Of a stretch of DNA of 60,255 bases, positions 1 through 8,178 are shown piece after piece. The number at the start of each line of letters is the position of its first letter. Positions within the stretch are counted from its first letter, which is position 1. The notes under the pieces were generated by a model. That model did not search any database and had not been told where the DNA came from. It worked only from the letters and a program-made list of their open reading frames with translations. The translations under genes and the position numbers were made by a program. Source of the stretch: Nitrospira sp. UBA5698 (GTDB lineage Bacteria; Nitrospirota; Nitrospiria; Nitrospirales; Nitrospiraceae); contig DIHK01000025.1 in the NCBI GenBank assembly GCA_002420115.1, positions 1 through 60,255 on the forward strand, given 5' to 3'.

Positions 1-212
1 CGTTTGACCTCCATCGCCTGCAGTGATTGTTCGATCACTTCCGGATGGGCACGGATATAGCGCTCAATTGCAGCATCGGCAACATCCGAAGAAGCAGTCG
101 ACGCACCCTTGGTATCCTTAGCCGTCATGGAACAACCGGACGGGAACAGGACCAGGGTGGCAAGGATGGGCAACAACGATGCGAACCGGCTCCCGAGACG
201 AGTGCTGTTCAT
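1..212 (-). CDS. DsbA-like thioredoxin-fold lipoprotein (N-terminal part)
   Basis: The first 70 codons of a gene that leaves the window at its left edge. An ATG at 212 follows a strong Shine-Dalgarno (GGAGGAG, 8 bases upstream). The product has a basic start, a hydrophobic stretch and a lipobox ending Pro-Ser-Gly-Cys near residue 27, so it is probably an outer-membrane or periplasm-facing lipoprotein. The following segment (IERYIRAHPEVIEQSLQAME) is typical of the helix that precedes the thioredoxin fold in DsbA/Com1-type thiol-disulfide oxidoreductases. The CxxC active site would lie outside the window, so the assignment rests on the N-terminal signature only. Confidence 0.6.
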   Translation of the reverse strand, partial: MNSTRLGSRFASLLPILATLVLFPSGCSMTAKDTKGASTASSDVADAAIERYIRAHPEVIEQSLQAMEVK

Positions 213-238
213 TGATAGGTCTCCTCCATGGGGTACGA

Positions 239-499
239 CTAACGATAGACTTCACGGCGATGGCCAACTTTGACCACGAGGACAAGCAGGCGATTGTCTT
301 CCACGGCATAGATGATACGATAGTCTCCGACCCGAAGGCGGTAGAGTTGATCGACGCCACTAAGTTTTTCAGATCCATGAGGGCGTGGCGTGGTTACAAG
401 GGAGTCGATTCGTGACTTGAGCCGTTGTTGAATCTGCGATGGCAGGTTCCGAAATTGGCGATCGGCTTGGCGGGAGAACTCGATCTGATAGAGCACCAT
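239..499 (-). CDS. RelE/ParE-superfamily toxin
   Basis: An 86-residue protein of normal length for a RelE/ParE/YoeB-fold toxin. It shows the N-terminal helix rich in Arg/Gln with a Phe-Arg-Asn-Leu-Pro turn, a Pro-Arg-Pro-His loop, then the strand pattern YRLRVGDYRIIYAVEDN and a closing VGHRREVYR strand, which are hallmarks of the RelE branch. Members of that branch are usually ribosome-dependent mRNA endonucleases. The gene starts 5 bases after the stop of the Phd/YefM-type antitoxin gene, so the two form the usual antitoxin-toxin operon. The native target cannot be told from sequence. Confidence 0.9.
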   Translation of the reverse strand: MVLYQIEFSRQADRQFRNLPSQIQQRLKSRIDSLVTTPRPHGSEKLSGVDQLYRLRVGDYRIIYAVEDNRLLVLVVKVGHRREVYR

Positions 500-504
500 T
501 CAAC

Positions 505-759
505 TCATAATCCGAGATCCCGCTTGATTTTCTTCCATGTGACCGTACCTTCTCGCTTCACACTCGCCAATGCGGCACGAGCCTCGTCCAGATCCAACCG
601 ATCTTCGATCTCTTCAAGCAGCTGCACATCTTCAATAGGGACCACGGCCGCCACATCCTTGCCTCGGCTTGTGACCATCACTCGACGTTTCGTGCGAGCG
701 GTGCGCGCAAGAATCTGTCCCAACTGCTTCTTGACCTCGGCACTATTGACCCTAGTCAT
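505..759 (-). CDS. Phd/YefM-family antitoxin
   Basis: An 84-residue protein starting MTRVNSAEVKKQLGQILART, followed by a basic strand and GKDVAAVVPIEDVQLLEEIED, the standard DNA-binding and dimerisation part of Phd/YefM antitoxins. The acidic C-terminal part is expected to wrap the toxin. The ATG at 759 is preferred because Phd proteins begin with this strand and GGGAAG lies just upstream. An in-frame ATG at 777 would add six residues. It is probably autoregulated together with the toxin, as in the family, but no operator was identified here. Confidence 0.88.
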   Translation of the reverse strand: MTRVNSAEVKKQLGQILARTARTKRRVMVTSRGKDVAAVVPIEDVQLLEEIEDRLDLDEARAALASVKREGTVTWKKIKRDLGL

Positions 760-856
760 CACACTTCCCTTTTTCATGTTGTGAGTATAACTGAAGGAAC
801 AATTTGATGAAAGCAACCATGGGGCTCTCACACTCGCGGTGCAGAGCCCTCTCGAA

Positions 857-1612
857 CTATCGATATCCTTCTCCGCTCGTTCCGCCGCCGAAGCCGCCCC
901 AGTTGCCGCCGAAACCGCCTTGACCGGTTCCCCAATACTCACCCTTCTGAATCCGCCGATAGGGATGCCGGAGGTCAGGACGGCTGAGCCACCAAAAGAA
1001 CCCCACGATAGCGCCAGTGGTCCCAAGAGTAATCCAAACTCCAAGTCCCTTGATGCGGCGACGCGACGGAGTTTCAAGCCTCACTTCTTGCGCCGGTGTC
1101 GCAAGAGCCACCGCAGTACGGTATAGCCCCTCACCGAAATGGCCCCGTTCAATCGCAGGCTGAAGATACTGACGGCTCACTTCATGCCGAATTTCAGGAG
1201 TGACCGCCGGCAACATTTGGCGCCCCAAGGTCATCGCCGCCTGGCGTTCCTGCACCGCCACCAACACCATCAGCCCATGCTCCTGCTGTGTCGAGCCGAT
1301 TTGCCACTTTGCGTACAGGGCATCCGCATATTCCTTCGCAGAGGGATACGGCTTAATACTCGGGACCGTCACGATCACCATCTCGACGCCGCTCTTCTTT
1401 TCAAGATCGGTGCAGACGGATCGGATACGGTCCTTCCACTCCCGTTCAACAACTTGCGCGTGATCGCTGACATAGCCGATTGGGCTCGGAAGCGGAACCC
1501 GCTCCTTCGATCGATCATAGAGTGCGGCATGTGCGAACGGTGTCACGATCCCGACGAACAGAGTCAACCAGACAATCCCAAGCCCTGTTTTCTTCGGGAG
1601 TGATCTGATCAT
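857..1612 (-). CDS. TPM-domain protein with Gly-rich tail
   Basis: A 251-residue exported protein. Residues 1-29 are a signal peptide ending AHA. A TPM (TLP18.3/Psb32/MOLO-1) domain follows, with the phrases IGYVSDHAQVV, SGVEMVIVTVPSI and LMVLVAVQERQAAM. A second hydrophobic segment lies near residues 190-210, and the tail is a short Gly/Trp-rich repeat (GGFGGNWGGFGGG). This YgcG-like layout is common in bacteria, where the role is not settled; photosystem repair and phosphatase-like functions are known only for plant relatives. Its start overlaps the stop of the upstream nucleotidyltransferase-like gene by four bases, so the two are probably co-translated. Confidence 0.8.
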   Translation of the reverse strand: MIRSLPKKTGLGIVWLTLFVGIVTPFAHAALYDRSKERVPLPSPIGYVSDHAQVVEREWKDRIRSVCTDLEKKSGVEMVIVTVPSIKPYPSAKEYADALYAKWQIGSTQQEHGLMVLVAVQERQAAMTLGRQMLPAVTPEIRHEVSRQYLQPAIERGHFGEGLYRTAVALATPAQEVRLETPSRRRIKGLGVWITLGTTGAIVGFFWWLSRPDLRHPYRRIQKGEYWGTGQGGFGGNWGGFGGGTSGEGYR

Positions 1613-2361
1613 GTAATCCTGGCCTCTGCGGCTGTGACCAGTCGAGTCAGGCCTTCGAGGTAACGATCCATGAGTCGCGGAGTTTCCTTCTGGCCCGGAG
1701 AAATCTGCCCCCGTTTGAGAAGCAGGGCATCGCGGAGACCGGTCAAATCCACCGCGAGAGCAGCCTCAAGATCTTTCAACAGCGGCTCTGCGTGGGCGAG
1801 AACCGGTCGGTCGAGCAACCGCTGCACACCGCGCAGGGCCGGAAGGAGTGCGGTAATCGAGAGTGCCAAGAGAATGGTGATGGCCTCTTCTGTGCTTCGG
1901 CCTTCCACCAAGCGCTGCCGGAGCCGAAGCAGATTTCCACGCAAGGCCTGGAGCACTTCAGCGGCCAAGTACCGAGTATCGATCTTGAGCCCCACGAAGG
2001 GATCTTGTCCCCACAGCAACCGCCGGCAATCATGGATGTCTTGGTACTCCAGCGGGAACGCCTTGGAGGCGGATTGGATGTCGTCGACCGTTAAGAACAA
2101 GGGCACGACCACTTGGTCCTTACTCCAGCGTTTGTGAAGACCGTCATACTGTTTCAATGTTGCCAGGTCATAGGACGACATCACCAAGAGAAGATTGAGA
2201 TTGGAGCGACCCGGAAGAAACTCCCCTCGCACCGCACTGCCATAGAGAATGATGCCTTCCAGTTCAGATCCATAGACCTTGGTCACATCCTTCACGTAGG
2301 TGCGTAAGAGCTTTTGCGTCTCCTCCGGTAATCCATCAATGGTCCAATCAACCGACTGCAT
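1609..2361 (-). CDS. Nucleotidyltransferase-fold protein with Asn-x-Asn in place of the metal motif
   Basis: A 250-residue protein whose N-terminal third matches the polymerase-beta/MNT nucleotidyltransferase fold: IILYGSAVRGEF at about residues 37-48, then SNLNLLLVM. In active members the second motif is Ser-Asp-x-Asp and carries the metal ligands; here it reads Ser-Asn-Leu-Asn (Asn54, Asn56). The rest is helical with Leu/Arg-rich segments, similar to helical domains attached to MNT proteins. It lies between an FAD monooxygenase gene and a TPM-domain gene, overlapping the latter by four bases. It may be a non-catalytic binding protein. No toxin-antitoxin partner of the HEPN type is seen next to it. 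Confidence 0.65.
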   Translation of the reverse strand: MQSVDWTIDGLPEETQKLLRTYVKDVTKVYGSELEGIILYGSAVRGEFLPGRSNLNLLLVMSSYDLATLKQYDGLHKRWSKDQVVVPLFLTVDDIQSASKAFPLEYQDIHDCRRLLWGQDPFVGLKIDTRYLAAEVLQALRGNLLRLRQRLVEGRSTEEAITILLALSITALLPALRGVQRLLDRPVLAHAEPLLKDLEAALAVDLTGLRDALLLKRGQISPGQKETPRLMDRYLEGLTRLVTAAEARIT

Positions 2362-2365
2362 GTTT

Positions 2366-3637
2366 TTACCGGATGCCTCCCGCTGCCATATCGCGAGCCG
2401 AAGGATCCGGTAGAAATCCGGCCGCCATCAGGCGGTCCAGCATGCCGAACGGAGGAGCCTTGCGAAATCCCGCAGTCGTGGACAAGACCCGATAGCGAAG
2501 GCGCGCATTGCGGTCCAGGGTGCTGAAGACACGATCCCGAAGAAAACCGATGAGTGGATTCGCCGTGTTCCAGAACAGCACCTGTTCATCGGCCAGCTTT
2601 TGTAGCATCGCAACGTGCGGCCGTCGTGCATCTTCATAGCGCTTGAGCGTTGCAGCGGAGTAATCGTTCGTCGCGAGACATTCCGGTAACAGGTCGGCCA
2701 GCGTCATCGCATCGACCATTGCCTGCATACGACCCTGCGAAGCATGCGGATTCATGGCATGCGCGGCATCTCCGATCAACACCGCTCCATCGGCAACCCA
2801 TGTGGGCGTACGAACCCGCCCGGTCGGTAAAAAGGCCGTTTGCTTCCAATCGATTAATGTCCGGAATATCGGCTCATTGGCTGGATCGATCGCGATCCAC
2901 GCGTTCTGCAGAGTGGAGAGGCCTTGCGCTTTGACCTGGTCATACGAACCGGTCTTGATCATGTAGAACGCATAGACCTTATCCCCAGCGGCAGGAAACA
3001 ACCCAAGAATCGTTCGCTTGCCGACAAAATACTTCGCCTCCCCCATGGGAATCGCCGCATCCAACAGCGCGATCAAGTACCCTTGCGGATACAGGTAGAG
3101 ATCAGCTGGAATCTGCAACGCCTCGCGAACTTTGGAGAAGGCGCCATCAGCCCCCACCACCACCTTCGCCCTGATCGTCCGCTCCTGGTCTCCCTGCTTG
3201 GCAGTCAATCCGACCACTCGTCCGGTTTCACGAAGCAATCCGGTAAAGGTCGCGCGATACCGTAATGAGACCGAAGGCTCTCGCTCGATCGCATCCACAA
3301 TGGCATGGTGCGCCACATTCGGCAGCGTCACCACCGCCTGATTATACGGAGGCGGCAAGTCGCGATAGTCAATGGTGCAAAGCCGTTGGCCACCCACCCG
3401 GCAGAAATGAAACTGATGCACCGTCCGCGTGGAAGATCCCGGCAACTTATGCAGCAGTCCCAAACGATCGAGTACTTGTTGCCCGTTCGGCTGGAGAATT
3501 TCTCCCCGTAACCCCTGCGGCGGGCCCGGTGCCTGCTCCAAGACAATGGTCTTGATCCCCTTCTGCGCCAGGGCAAGGGCCAACACAGCTCCGCCCCCAC
3601 CTGCTCCCACAACCGCAATGTCGGTTTCTTCGACCAT
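2366..3637 (-). CDS. FAD-dependent monooxygenase, PHBH/UbiH family
   Basis: A 423-residue flavoprotein. An N-terminal dinucleotide-binding loop (VVGAGGGGAVLALALAQKG, residues 10-28) is followed by Glu34, which would bind the ribose. An internal GADGAFSKVR motif and a C-terminal GDAAHAMNPHASQG motif near residue 290 bind FAD and are diagnostic of class A aromatic-ring or polyprenyl hydroxylases. The length is usual for the family. It could hydroxylate a quinone precursor or another aromatic. No ubiquinone or menaquinone genes adjoin it, so the substrate is unknown. It lies just upstream of the nucleotidyltransferase-like gene on the same strand, with a 4-base gap. Confidence 0.85.
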   Translation of the reverse strand: MVEETDIAVVGAGGGGAVLALALAQKGIKTIVLEQAPGPPQGLRGEILQPNGQQVLDRLGLLHKLPGSSTRTVHQFHFCRVGGQRLCTIDYRDLPPPYNQAVVTLPNVAHHAIVDAIEREPSVSLRYRATFTGLLRETGRVVGLTAKQGDQERTIRAKVVVGADGAFSKVREALQIPADLYLYPQGYLIALLDAAIPMGEAKYFVGKRTILGLFPAAGDKVYAFYMIKTGSYDQVKAQGLSTLQNAWIAIDPANEPIFRTLIDWKQTAFLPTGRVRTPTWVADGAVLIGDAAHAMNPHASQGRMQAMVDAMTLADLLPECLATNDYSAATLKRYEDARRPHVAMLQKLADEQVLFWNTANPLIGFLRDRVFSTLDRNARLRYRVLSTTAGFRKAPPFGMLDRLMAAGFLPDPSARDMAAGGIR

Positions 3638-3686
3638 CGTTCCTCAACGACGCAGATACGGAGCCACCTTACCGCCAATGTTCCTG

Positions 3687-4250
3687 CTATTTCCACTCCT
3701 GGAATCGTTCCTGGTCTTTCCATAAAGAAAGAAACTTTTCCCTGGCCCGTACGGTAATGGCATGGTCTCTGATGATGTCCAGGCGTTCGTCGTTGTACTG
3801 ATTGCCACTTGTCGTCTGATTCATCGAACCGCTCGTATTGACCTCATCATCGACCACGACCTGCTTCAGATGCATGAGGCTGTCGTGTTGATTGATCTTG
3901 ATTGGGATCCCGGCCTCACGCAGCACAGAGAGAGCCGCCCGTTGCTTCGGATCGTTGAGACGTTCTCGATCCGTCAGGATCCGAACGTCAACACCTCGTC
4001 GTGTCGCCTCAACCAATGCCTTGACCGAGAGCGGCGACGTGAACCCATAACTCGCGACAAAGATATATCGTTTGGCACGATCATAGACCCGCACAAGATG
4101 TTCAAGTGGGCGATCCTCAGGGCCATACCAGACCTCGATTGATCCAGCTGAAACCATTCCGCCTGACCCAAGCAGAACAGTAGTCAGGAGCCAGATCGTG
4201 ACCAGCCGACAAGACCACGTGAGTGAAGGGAACCGTGACCGCCGGATCAT
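3687..4250 (-). CDS. Secreted phospholipase D-family protein with a single HKD motif
   Basis: A 187-residue protein with an N-terminal signal or anchor (hydrophobic residues about 17-36). The HKD signature is complete: His127, Lys129, Asp134, then Gly141-Ser142-x-Asn144 and Glu155. Its length and single motif match Nuc-type endonucleases and related PLD proteins that build the active site as a homodimer. An N-terminal signal implies action in the periplasm or outside, on DNA or phosphodiesters. The ATG overlaps the stop of the preceding small gene (ATGA), so the two are co-translated. Whether it cuts nucleic acid or lipid cannot be decided from sequence. Confidence 0.85.
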   Translation of the reverse strand: MIRRSRFPSLTWSCRLVTIWLLTTVLLGSGGMVSAGSIEVWYGPEDRPLEHLVRVYDRAKRYIFVASYGFTSPLSVKALVEATRRGVDVRILTDRERLNDPKQRAALSVLREAGIPIKINQHDSLMHLKQVVVDDEVNTSGSMNQTTSGNQYNDERLDIIRDHAITVRAREKFLSLWKDQERFQEWK

Positions 4251-4624
4251 TCCAGATCAAAGAGGTCGCGGAAGTGATCGTCCGACGACTCCCAGGCCTG
4301 TGGGGCTTGGACCTGAAGCCATTGTCGAAGAAACTGTTTTTGGTCCGGCGTGAGCAATTGTTTGATCTGATGGGAGCGCCCTTGAAGCGGCTGTAGAAGA
4401 CTGATGTGTTTCTTCACATCCAGCATCGCGGTTCGCACATAGAGGCTCGTATAGGCCGACGGCTGCTCTTCCGTCCCGTCACCCTGCACCCATACCGAGA
4501 GAAACTTGTCCAGCACGAGACCGGCGCTGTCCAGTGCCGGTTCCGTATCGTGGAACAGCTCGTTCTCAGACTCGGCGAGTGGCGTTGACTCTGCGGCGCG
4601 AAACAGAAAATTCTTTTTCCACAT
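4247..4624 (-). CDS. Hypothetical protein upstream of the PLD gene
   Basis: A protein of about 125 residues, not recognised. It is acidic and soluble, with no signal or membrane segment; the second half is helical and rich in Gln/Leu (LLTPDQKQFLRQWLQVQAP). The ATG at 4624 (MWKKNFLF) is used; an in-frame ATG at 4648 would add eight residues. Its TGA overlaps the ATG of the PLD-family gene, which suggests a joint function, perhaps an accessory or immunity-like partner, but nothing in the sequence proves this. Confidence 0.55.
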   Translation of the reverse strand: MWKKNFLFRAAESTPLAESENELFHDTEPALDSAGLVLDKFLSVWVQGDGTEEQPSAYTSLYVRTAMLDVKKHISLLQPLQGRSHQIKQLLTPDQKQFLRQWLQVQAPQAWESSDDHFRDLFDLE

Positions 4625-4897
4625 CTCGACGGATGACACTCCGAACACTTTTGTCAGAAAAGCTGCTCATTCAGCTTCTCTCCGGTCTCTTTAAGTAGGC
4701 GGCATAGTGGCGATGAGGCAGAGCTAAAGTCAAGCAATCCTCTCAGGATGATTTCCTCCTGCTCATCGGACAAGGAGTAGGTTGTGAATCCTTTTGTGCA
4801 TTCGGGTCTCTCATGTGCATGACGCAGCCTTGACAAGCAGCGCCTGCCTTTGTTACTTTCGAAATTCTTTAATCTCTAAGCCAACTTGGGAGAATCC

Positions 4898-5098
4898 GTG
4901 CAGGTTAAAATCAATGGAAAACCTGAAGAAGTCCCGGGCGGAACCGTCCTCGATTTACTCAAGACCAAGAACATCGAACCCCAGATGGTCGCCGTCGAGG
5001 TGAACGACAAAGTCCTGGATCGTGACCATCTGGCCACGACCCACCTCAACGAAGGGGACCATATCGAGTTCCTCTTCTATATGGGAGGCGGTCGGTGA
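4898..5098 (+). CDS. ThiS-like sulfur carrier protein with Gly-Gly-Gly-Arg end
   Basis: A 66-residue ubiquitin-fold protein. The core MQVKINGKPEEVPGGTVLDL, the middle VAVEVNDKVL and the end EGDHIEFLFYMGGGR match ThiS/MoaD sulfur carriers. The GTG at 4898 is chosen because GGGAG lies 5 bases upstream; a TTG at 4886 would extend it by four residues but would sit on that site. Carriers of this type are adenylated and thiocarboxylated on a free C-terminal Gly-Gly. Here an Arg follows the glycines, so trimming may be needed first. The stop overlaps the GTG start of the cysteine synthase gene, so this carrier probably feeds that enzyme, as CysO feeds CysM in mycobacteria. A thiamine role is possible, but no other thi gene is near. 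Confidence 0.85.
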   Translation: MQVKINGKPEEVPGGTVLDLLKTKNIEPQMVAVEVNDKVLDRDHLATTHLNEGDHIEFLFYMGGGR

Positions 5099-6024
5099 GC
5101 ACGACCTTACACCACGATATTACGGCACTGATCGGCAAGACTCCGCTCGTGCGATTGAACCGTCTGTCAAAAGAGGGTTCCGCCACGATCTACGGGAAAG
5201 TCGAATTTTTCAACCCCGGAGGCAGCGTCAAGGACCGGATCTGCCTCAACATGATCAATGAGGCGGAACGGCAAGGGAAACTCAAACCCGGCGGAACCAT
5301 CGTGGAACCGACCAGCGGCAACACCGGGATCGGATTGGCCCTCGTCGCAGCGGTGCGCGGATACAAGTTGATCCTCGTCATGCCGGAAAGCATGAGTATG
5401 GAGCGGGCCAGCTTGTTGTCGTCGTATGGTGCACAGCTTGTGCTGACACCGGCCTGGGAAGGAATGAAAGGGTCGATCAAGGAAGCGGAAAGCATCTTGG
5501 CCCAGAATCCGTCGTACTTCATGCCGGATCAATTCTCGAACCCGGCCAACCCGGCGATGCACAAGATGACGACGGCAGTGGAAATCTGGGACGCACTCGA
5601 AGGAAAGATCGACGCGTTCGTCGCCGCAGTCGGGACCGGCGGGACTATTACCGGATGCGGCGAGTTCTTGAAAGAAAAGAACCCACAGGTCAAAGTCATT
5701 GCCGTAGAACCAGCGACGTCACCAGTGTTATCAGGCGGCGATCCGGGACCGCATAAGATTCAAGGGATCGGAGCCGGCTTTGTTCCCAAGGTCCTCAATC
5801 GAAAGATTCTCGACCGCGTGGTCACCGTCACGGATGACGAGGCCTATCAGACCGCCAAACAGCTCTCGAAGAAAGAAGGCCTGCTGGTGGGCATCTCGGC
5901 CGGCGCCAATGTCTTCGCGGCGCAGAAAATCGCCGATGAACTGGGATCCGGGAAAAACGTCGTCACCATCCTGTGTGACACCGGCGAACGCTATATCAGC
6001 ATTGAGAAGTATTTTAATATCTGA
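5095..6024 (+). CDS. cysM: Cysteine synthase (PLP-dependent sulfhydrylase)
   Basis: A 309-residue fold-type II PLP enzyme. It carries the NPGGSVKDR motif with the PLP lysine near residue 43, the TSGNTGIGLALVA substrate loop, the phosphate-binding VGTGGTITGCG loop and the IGAGFVP segment typical of the O-acetylserine/O-phosphoserine sulfhydrylase family. The GTG start overlaps the stop of the sulfur carrier gene by four bases. That coupling favours a CysM-type enzyme taking sulfur from a protein thiocarboxylate and making a carrier-cysteine adduct. Sequence alone does not separate O-phosphoserine from O-acetylserine use, so the symbol is tentative. Confidence 0.85.
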   Translation: MSTTLHHDITALIGKTPLVRLNRLSKEGSATIYGKVEFFNPGGSVKDRICLNMINEAERQGKLKPGGTIVEPTSGNTGIGLALVAAVRGYKLILVMPESMSMERASLLSSYGAQLVLTPAWEGMKGSIKEAESILAQNPSYFMPDQFSNPANPAMHKMTTAVEIWDALEGKIDAFVAAVGTGGTITGCGEFLKEKNPQVKVIAVEPATSPVLSGGDPGPHKIQGIGAGFVPKVLNRKILDRVVTVTDDEAYQTAKQLSKKEGLLVGISAGANVFAAQKIADELGSGKNVVTILCDTGERYISIEKYFNI

Positions 6025-6086
6025 GCCAACAGCTTTCAGCAGTCAGCTTTTAGCTGATGACTGAGAGCCGATGGCTGATAGCTAAC
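6025..6086. repeat. Intergenic imperfect inverted repeat, family A
   Basis: The whole spacer between the cysteine synthase and the first moeB-like gene is built from variations of the words CAGCTTT, CAGC, GCTGATGACTGA and GGCTGATAGCT. The left part (cagctttcagcagtcagc) and right part (gctgatggctgatagct-like words) are nearly complementary, so the transcript could fold. It looks like a dispersed intergenic repeat rather than a promoter. No clear -35/-10 pair is visible in it. Confidence 0.5.
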
Positions 6087-6905
6087 ATGGACTTTACCGA
6101 AGAACAGATCAACCGTTACAGCCGGCACATCCTATTGCCCGAAGTCGGCGGCAAGGGACAGAAGAAAATTGCCAAGTCTCGCATTCTGCTCGTCGGTGCC
6201 GGTGGGCTCGGTTCTCCGGCGGCGTTGTATTTGGCTGCCGCAGGCGTCGGGACGATCGGACTGATCGACAGTGATGTCGTGGACCTCACCAACTTACAAC
6301 GCCAGGTGCTGCACCATACTCCCGACGTCGGACGTCCCAAGGTGCTTTCGGGAAAGGAAAAAGTCCAGGCATTGAACCCTGATGTATCCGTCTCGATGTA
6401 CGAAGAGCGCCTCACCGCCGGCAACGCGCTCAAGATCTTCAACGACTACGATGTCATCATCGACGGCGTCGATAACTTTCCCGCGAAGTTTCTGATCAAC
6501 GATGCCTCCTTCTTCGCGAACAAACCATTGGTGCATGGCGGCATTCTCCGATTCGACGGACGTGTCACGACCATCATCCCGAAGAAGTCGGCCTGCTATC
6601 GCTGCGTATTCAAAGCGCCTCCGCCGCCTGGCCTTGTCGCCTCCTGCCAGGAAGCCGGCGTGATTGGTGTCTTGGCGGGCATTATCGGGACAATCCAGGC
6701 CACGGAAGCCTTGAAGCTGGTCCTCGGCATAGGACGGCCGTTGACCGACCGTATGCTGGACTTCGATGCCAAGAAGACGCAATTCCGAGAAATCAAAGTC
6801 CGCCGCAATCCGAATTGTGCGCTCTGCGGAGAACATCCGACGATTACCGAGCTGTTTGACGATGGGGATCCTTATGCGGGATGTGCCGTGCGTCCCTCTG
6901 CATAA
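6087..6905 (+). CDS. moeB: MoeB/ThiF-type sulfur-carrier adenylyltransferase (copy A)
   Basis: A 272-residue E1-like enzyme. It has the ATP loop VGAGGLGSPAALYLAAAG, the Asp-bearing DSDVVDLTNLQRQ segment with the conserved Arg, the IDGVDNFPAKFLIND motif and two zinc Cys pairs (CYRC and CALC). The start is set at MDFTEEQINRYSRHI, the normal family N-terminus; an in-frame ATG at 6057 lies in the repeat. It should adenylate the C-terminal glycine of a sulfur carrier. The rhodanese domain found in MoeZ-type homologues is absent, so sulfur must be delivered by another protein. It is a paralogue of the gene at 8773. Confidence 0.92.
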   Translation: MDFTEEQINRYSRHILLPEVGGKGQKKIAKSRILLVGAGGLGSPAALYLAAAGVGTIGLIDSDVVDLTNLQRQVLHHTPDVGRPKVLSGKEKVQALNPDVSVSMYEERLTAGNALKIFNDYDVIIDGVDNFPAKFLINDASFFANKPLVHGGILRFDGRVTTIIPKKSACYRCVFKAPPPPGLVASCQEAGVIGVLAGIIGTIQATEALKLVLGIGRPLTDRMLDFDAKKTQFREIKVRRNPNCALCGEHPTITELFDDGDPYAGCAVRPSA

Positions 6906-6927
6906 GATTTGAGAAGGTGGTACCACG

Positions 6928-8178
6928 ATGAGCAAGATGAAAGCGCTAGTGTGCCGCGAATGCGGAAAGGAATATCCGACCAAGGCGATCCACGTCTGCG
7001 AAATGTGCTTCGGCCCACTCGAAGTGAAGTACAACTATGACGAGATCAAGCAGGCGATTTCGCGCAAAAAGATCGAAGATGGACCGGATAGCATGTGGCG
7101 CTACCTCGACCTGTTACCGGTCGAAGGAACCAACTTCGTCGGTCCGCATGCGGGATTCACCCCATTGGTTCGGGCGAAGAACCTCGGTGCGTATCTCGGC
7201 ATCGACGAACTCTACATCAAAAACGACACCGTCAATCATCCGACGCTGTCATTTAAAGATCGGGTCGTGGCCGTTGCCCTGACGAGGGCGCGCGAGCTCG
7301 GCTTTGAAACCGTGGCCTGTGCCTCGACCGGCAACTTAGCCAACTCCGTGTCGGCCCATGCCGCCTCTGCGAACCTGCATTGCTACGTATTCATACCTGG
7401 TGACCTGGAAGCCGCCAAAGTGCTCGGCAACCTGATCTATAAGCCGCACGTTGTGGAAGTAGAAGGGAACTACGACGACGTCAATCGGCTATGCAGTGAG
7501 ATCGCGGGCGAACATGGCTGGGCGTTTGTAAATATCAATATCCGTCCCTATTATGCCGAAGGCTCCAAGACGCTGGCCTTTGAGACGGTCGAGCAATTGG
7601 GCTGGAAAACCCCTGATCAAGTCGTGATCCCGATGGCCTCAGGCTCGCTCCTCACCAAGATCTGGAAAGGCCTGCATGAAATGAAGTATGTCGGGTTGAT
7701 TGACGACGTGCGCACCAAGATCAACGGAGCCCAGGCCGAAGGCTGTTCACCGATTTCGACAGCCTTCAAAGCCGGACGTGACTTCTTCAAGCCGGTCAAG
7801 CCGAAGACTATTGCCAAATCACTCGCGATCGGCAACCCAGCCGATGGTTACTATGCGCTCAAGGCCACGGCTGAGAGCAAAGGATCCATGGATATGGTAA
7901 CGGATGAAGAAGTGGTGGAAGGCATCCAGCTGCTGGCCCAGACAGAGGGTATCTTTGCAGAAACAGCCGGTGGGGTGACAATCGGTGTGCTGAAGAAGCT
8001 AGTCAAGCAAGGGATCATCAAGAAAAATGAGGTGACGGTCGCTTACATTACGGGGAATGGGTTAAAGACGCAGGAAGCGGTGATCGATGCCGTTGGTCGG
8101 CCGACCCGCATCCAACCCAGTCTTGTCGCCTTCGAGAAAAACTTCAAACTCGGCAAAAATGGTGGTGGTGATTCATGA
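6928..8178 (+). CDS. thrC: Threonine synthase-like PLP enzyme with N-terminal zinc ribbon
   Basis: A 416-residue fold-type II PLP enzyme. It begins with a rubredoxin-like four-Cys element (CRECGKEYPT and CEMCFGP, residues 9-30), then has the PLP lysine motif TLSFKDRVV, the CASTGNLANSVSAHAA loop and ASGSLLTKIWKG. This is the layout of class II threonine synthases that use O-phosphohomoserine. It follows the first moeB after 22 bases and overlaps the CysO-like carrier gene by four bases (ATGA). The context raises the possibility that it works with the carrier, for example in sulfhydrylation, instead of or besides making threonine. That is inference. Confidence 0.85.
   Translation: MSKMKALVCRECGKEYPTKAIHVCEMCFGPLEVKYNYDEIKQAISRKKIEDGPDSMWRYLDLLPVEGTNFVGPHAGFTPLVRAKNLGAYLGIDELYIKNDTVNHPTLSFKDRVVAVALTRARELGFETVACASTGNLANSVSAHAASANLHCYVFIPGDLEAAKVLGNLIYKPHVVEVEGNYDDVNRLCSEIAGEHGWAFVNINIRPYYAEGSKTLAFETVEQLGWKTPDQVVIPMASGSLLTKIWKGLHEMKYVGLIDDVRTKINGAQAEGCSPISTAFKAGRDFFKPVKPKTIAKSLAIGNPADGYYALKATAESKGSMDMVTDEEVVEGIQLLAQTEGIFAETAGGVTIGVLKKLVKQGIIKKNEVTVAYITGNGLKTQEAVIDAVGRPTRIQPSLVAFEKNFKLGKNGGGDS

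Noticed and set aside
4654..4836. A 60-codon minus-strand frame upstream of the small hypothetical gene, with the plausible helix SDEQEEIILRGLLDFSSA.
   Set aside because: It has only a TTG start without a ribosome site and no recognised family. It could be an upstream fragment of the next gene, but the evidence is too thin.
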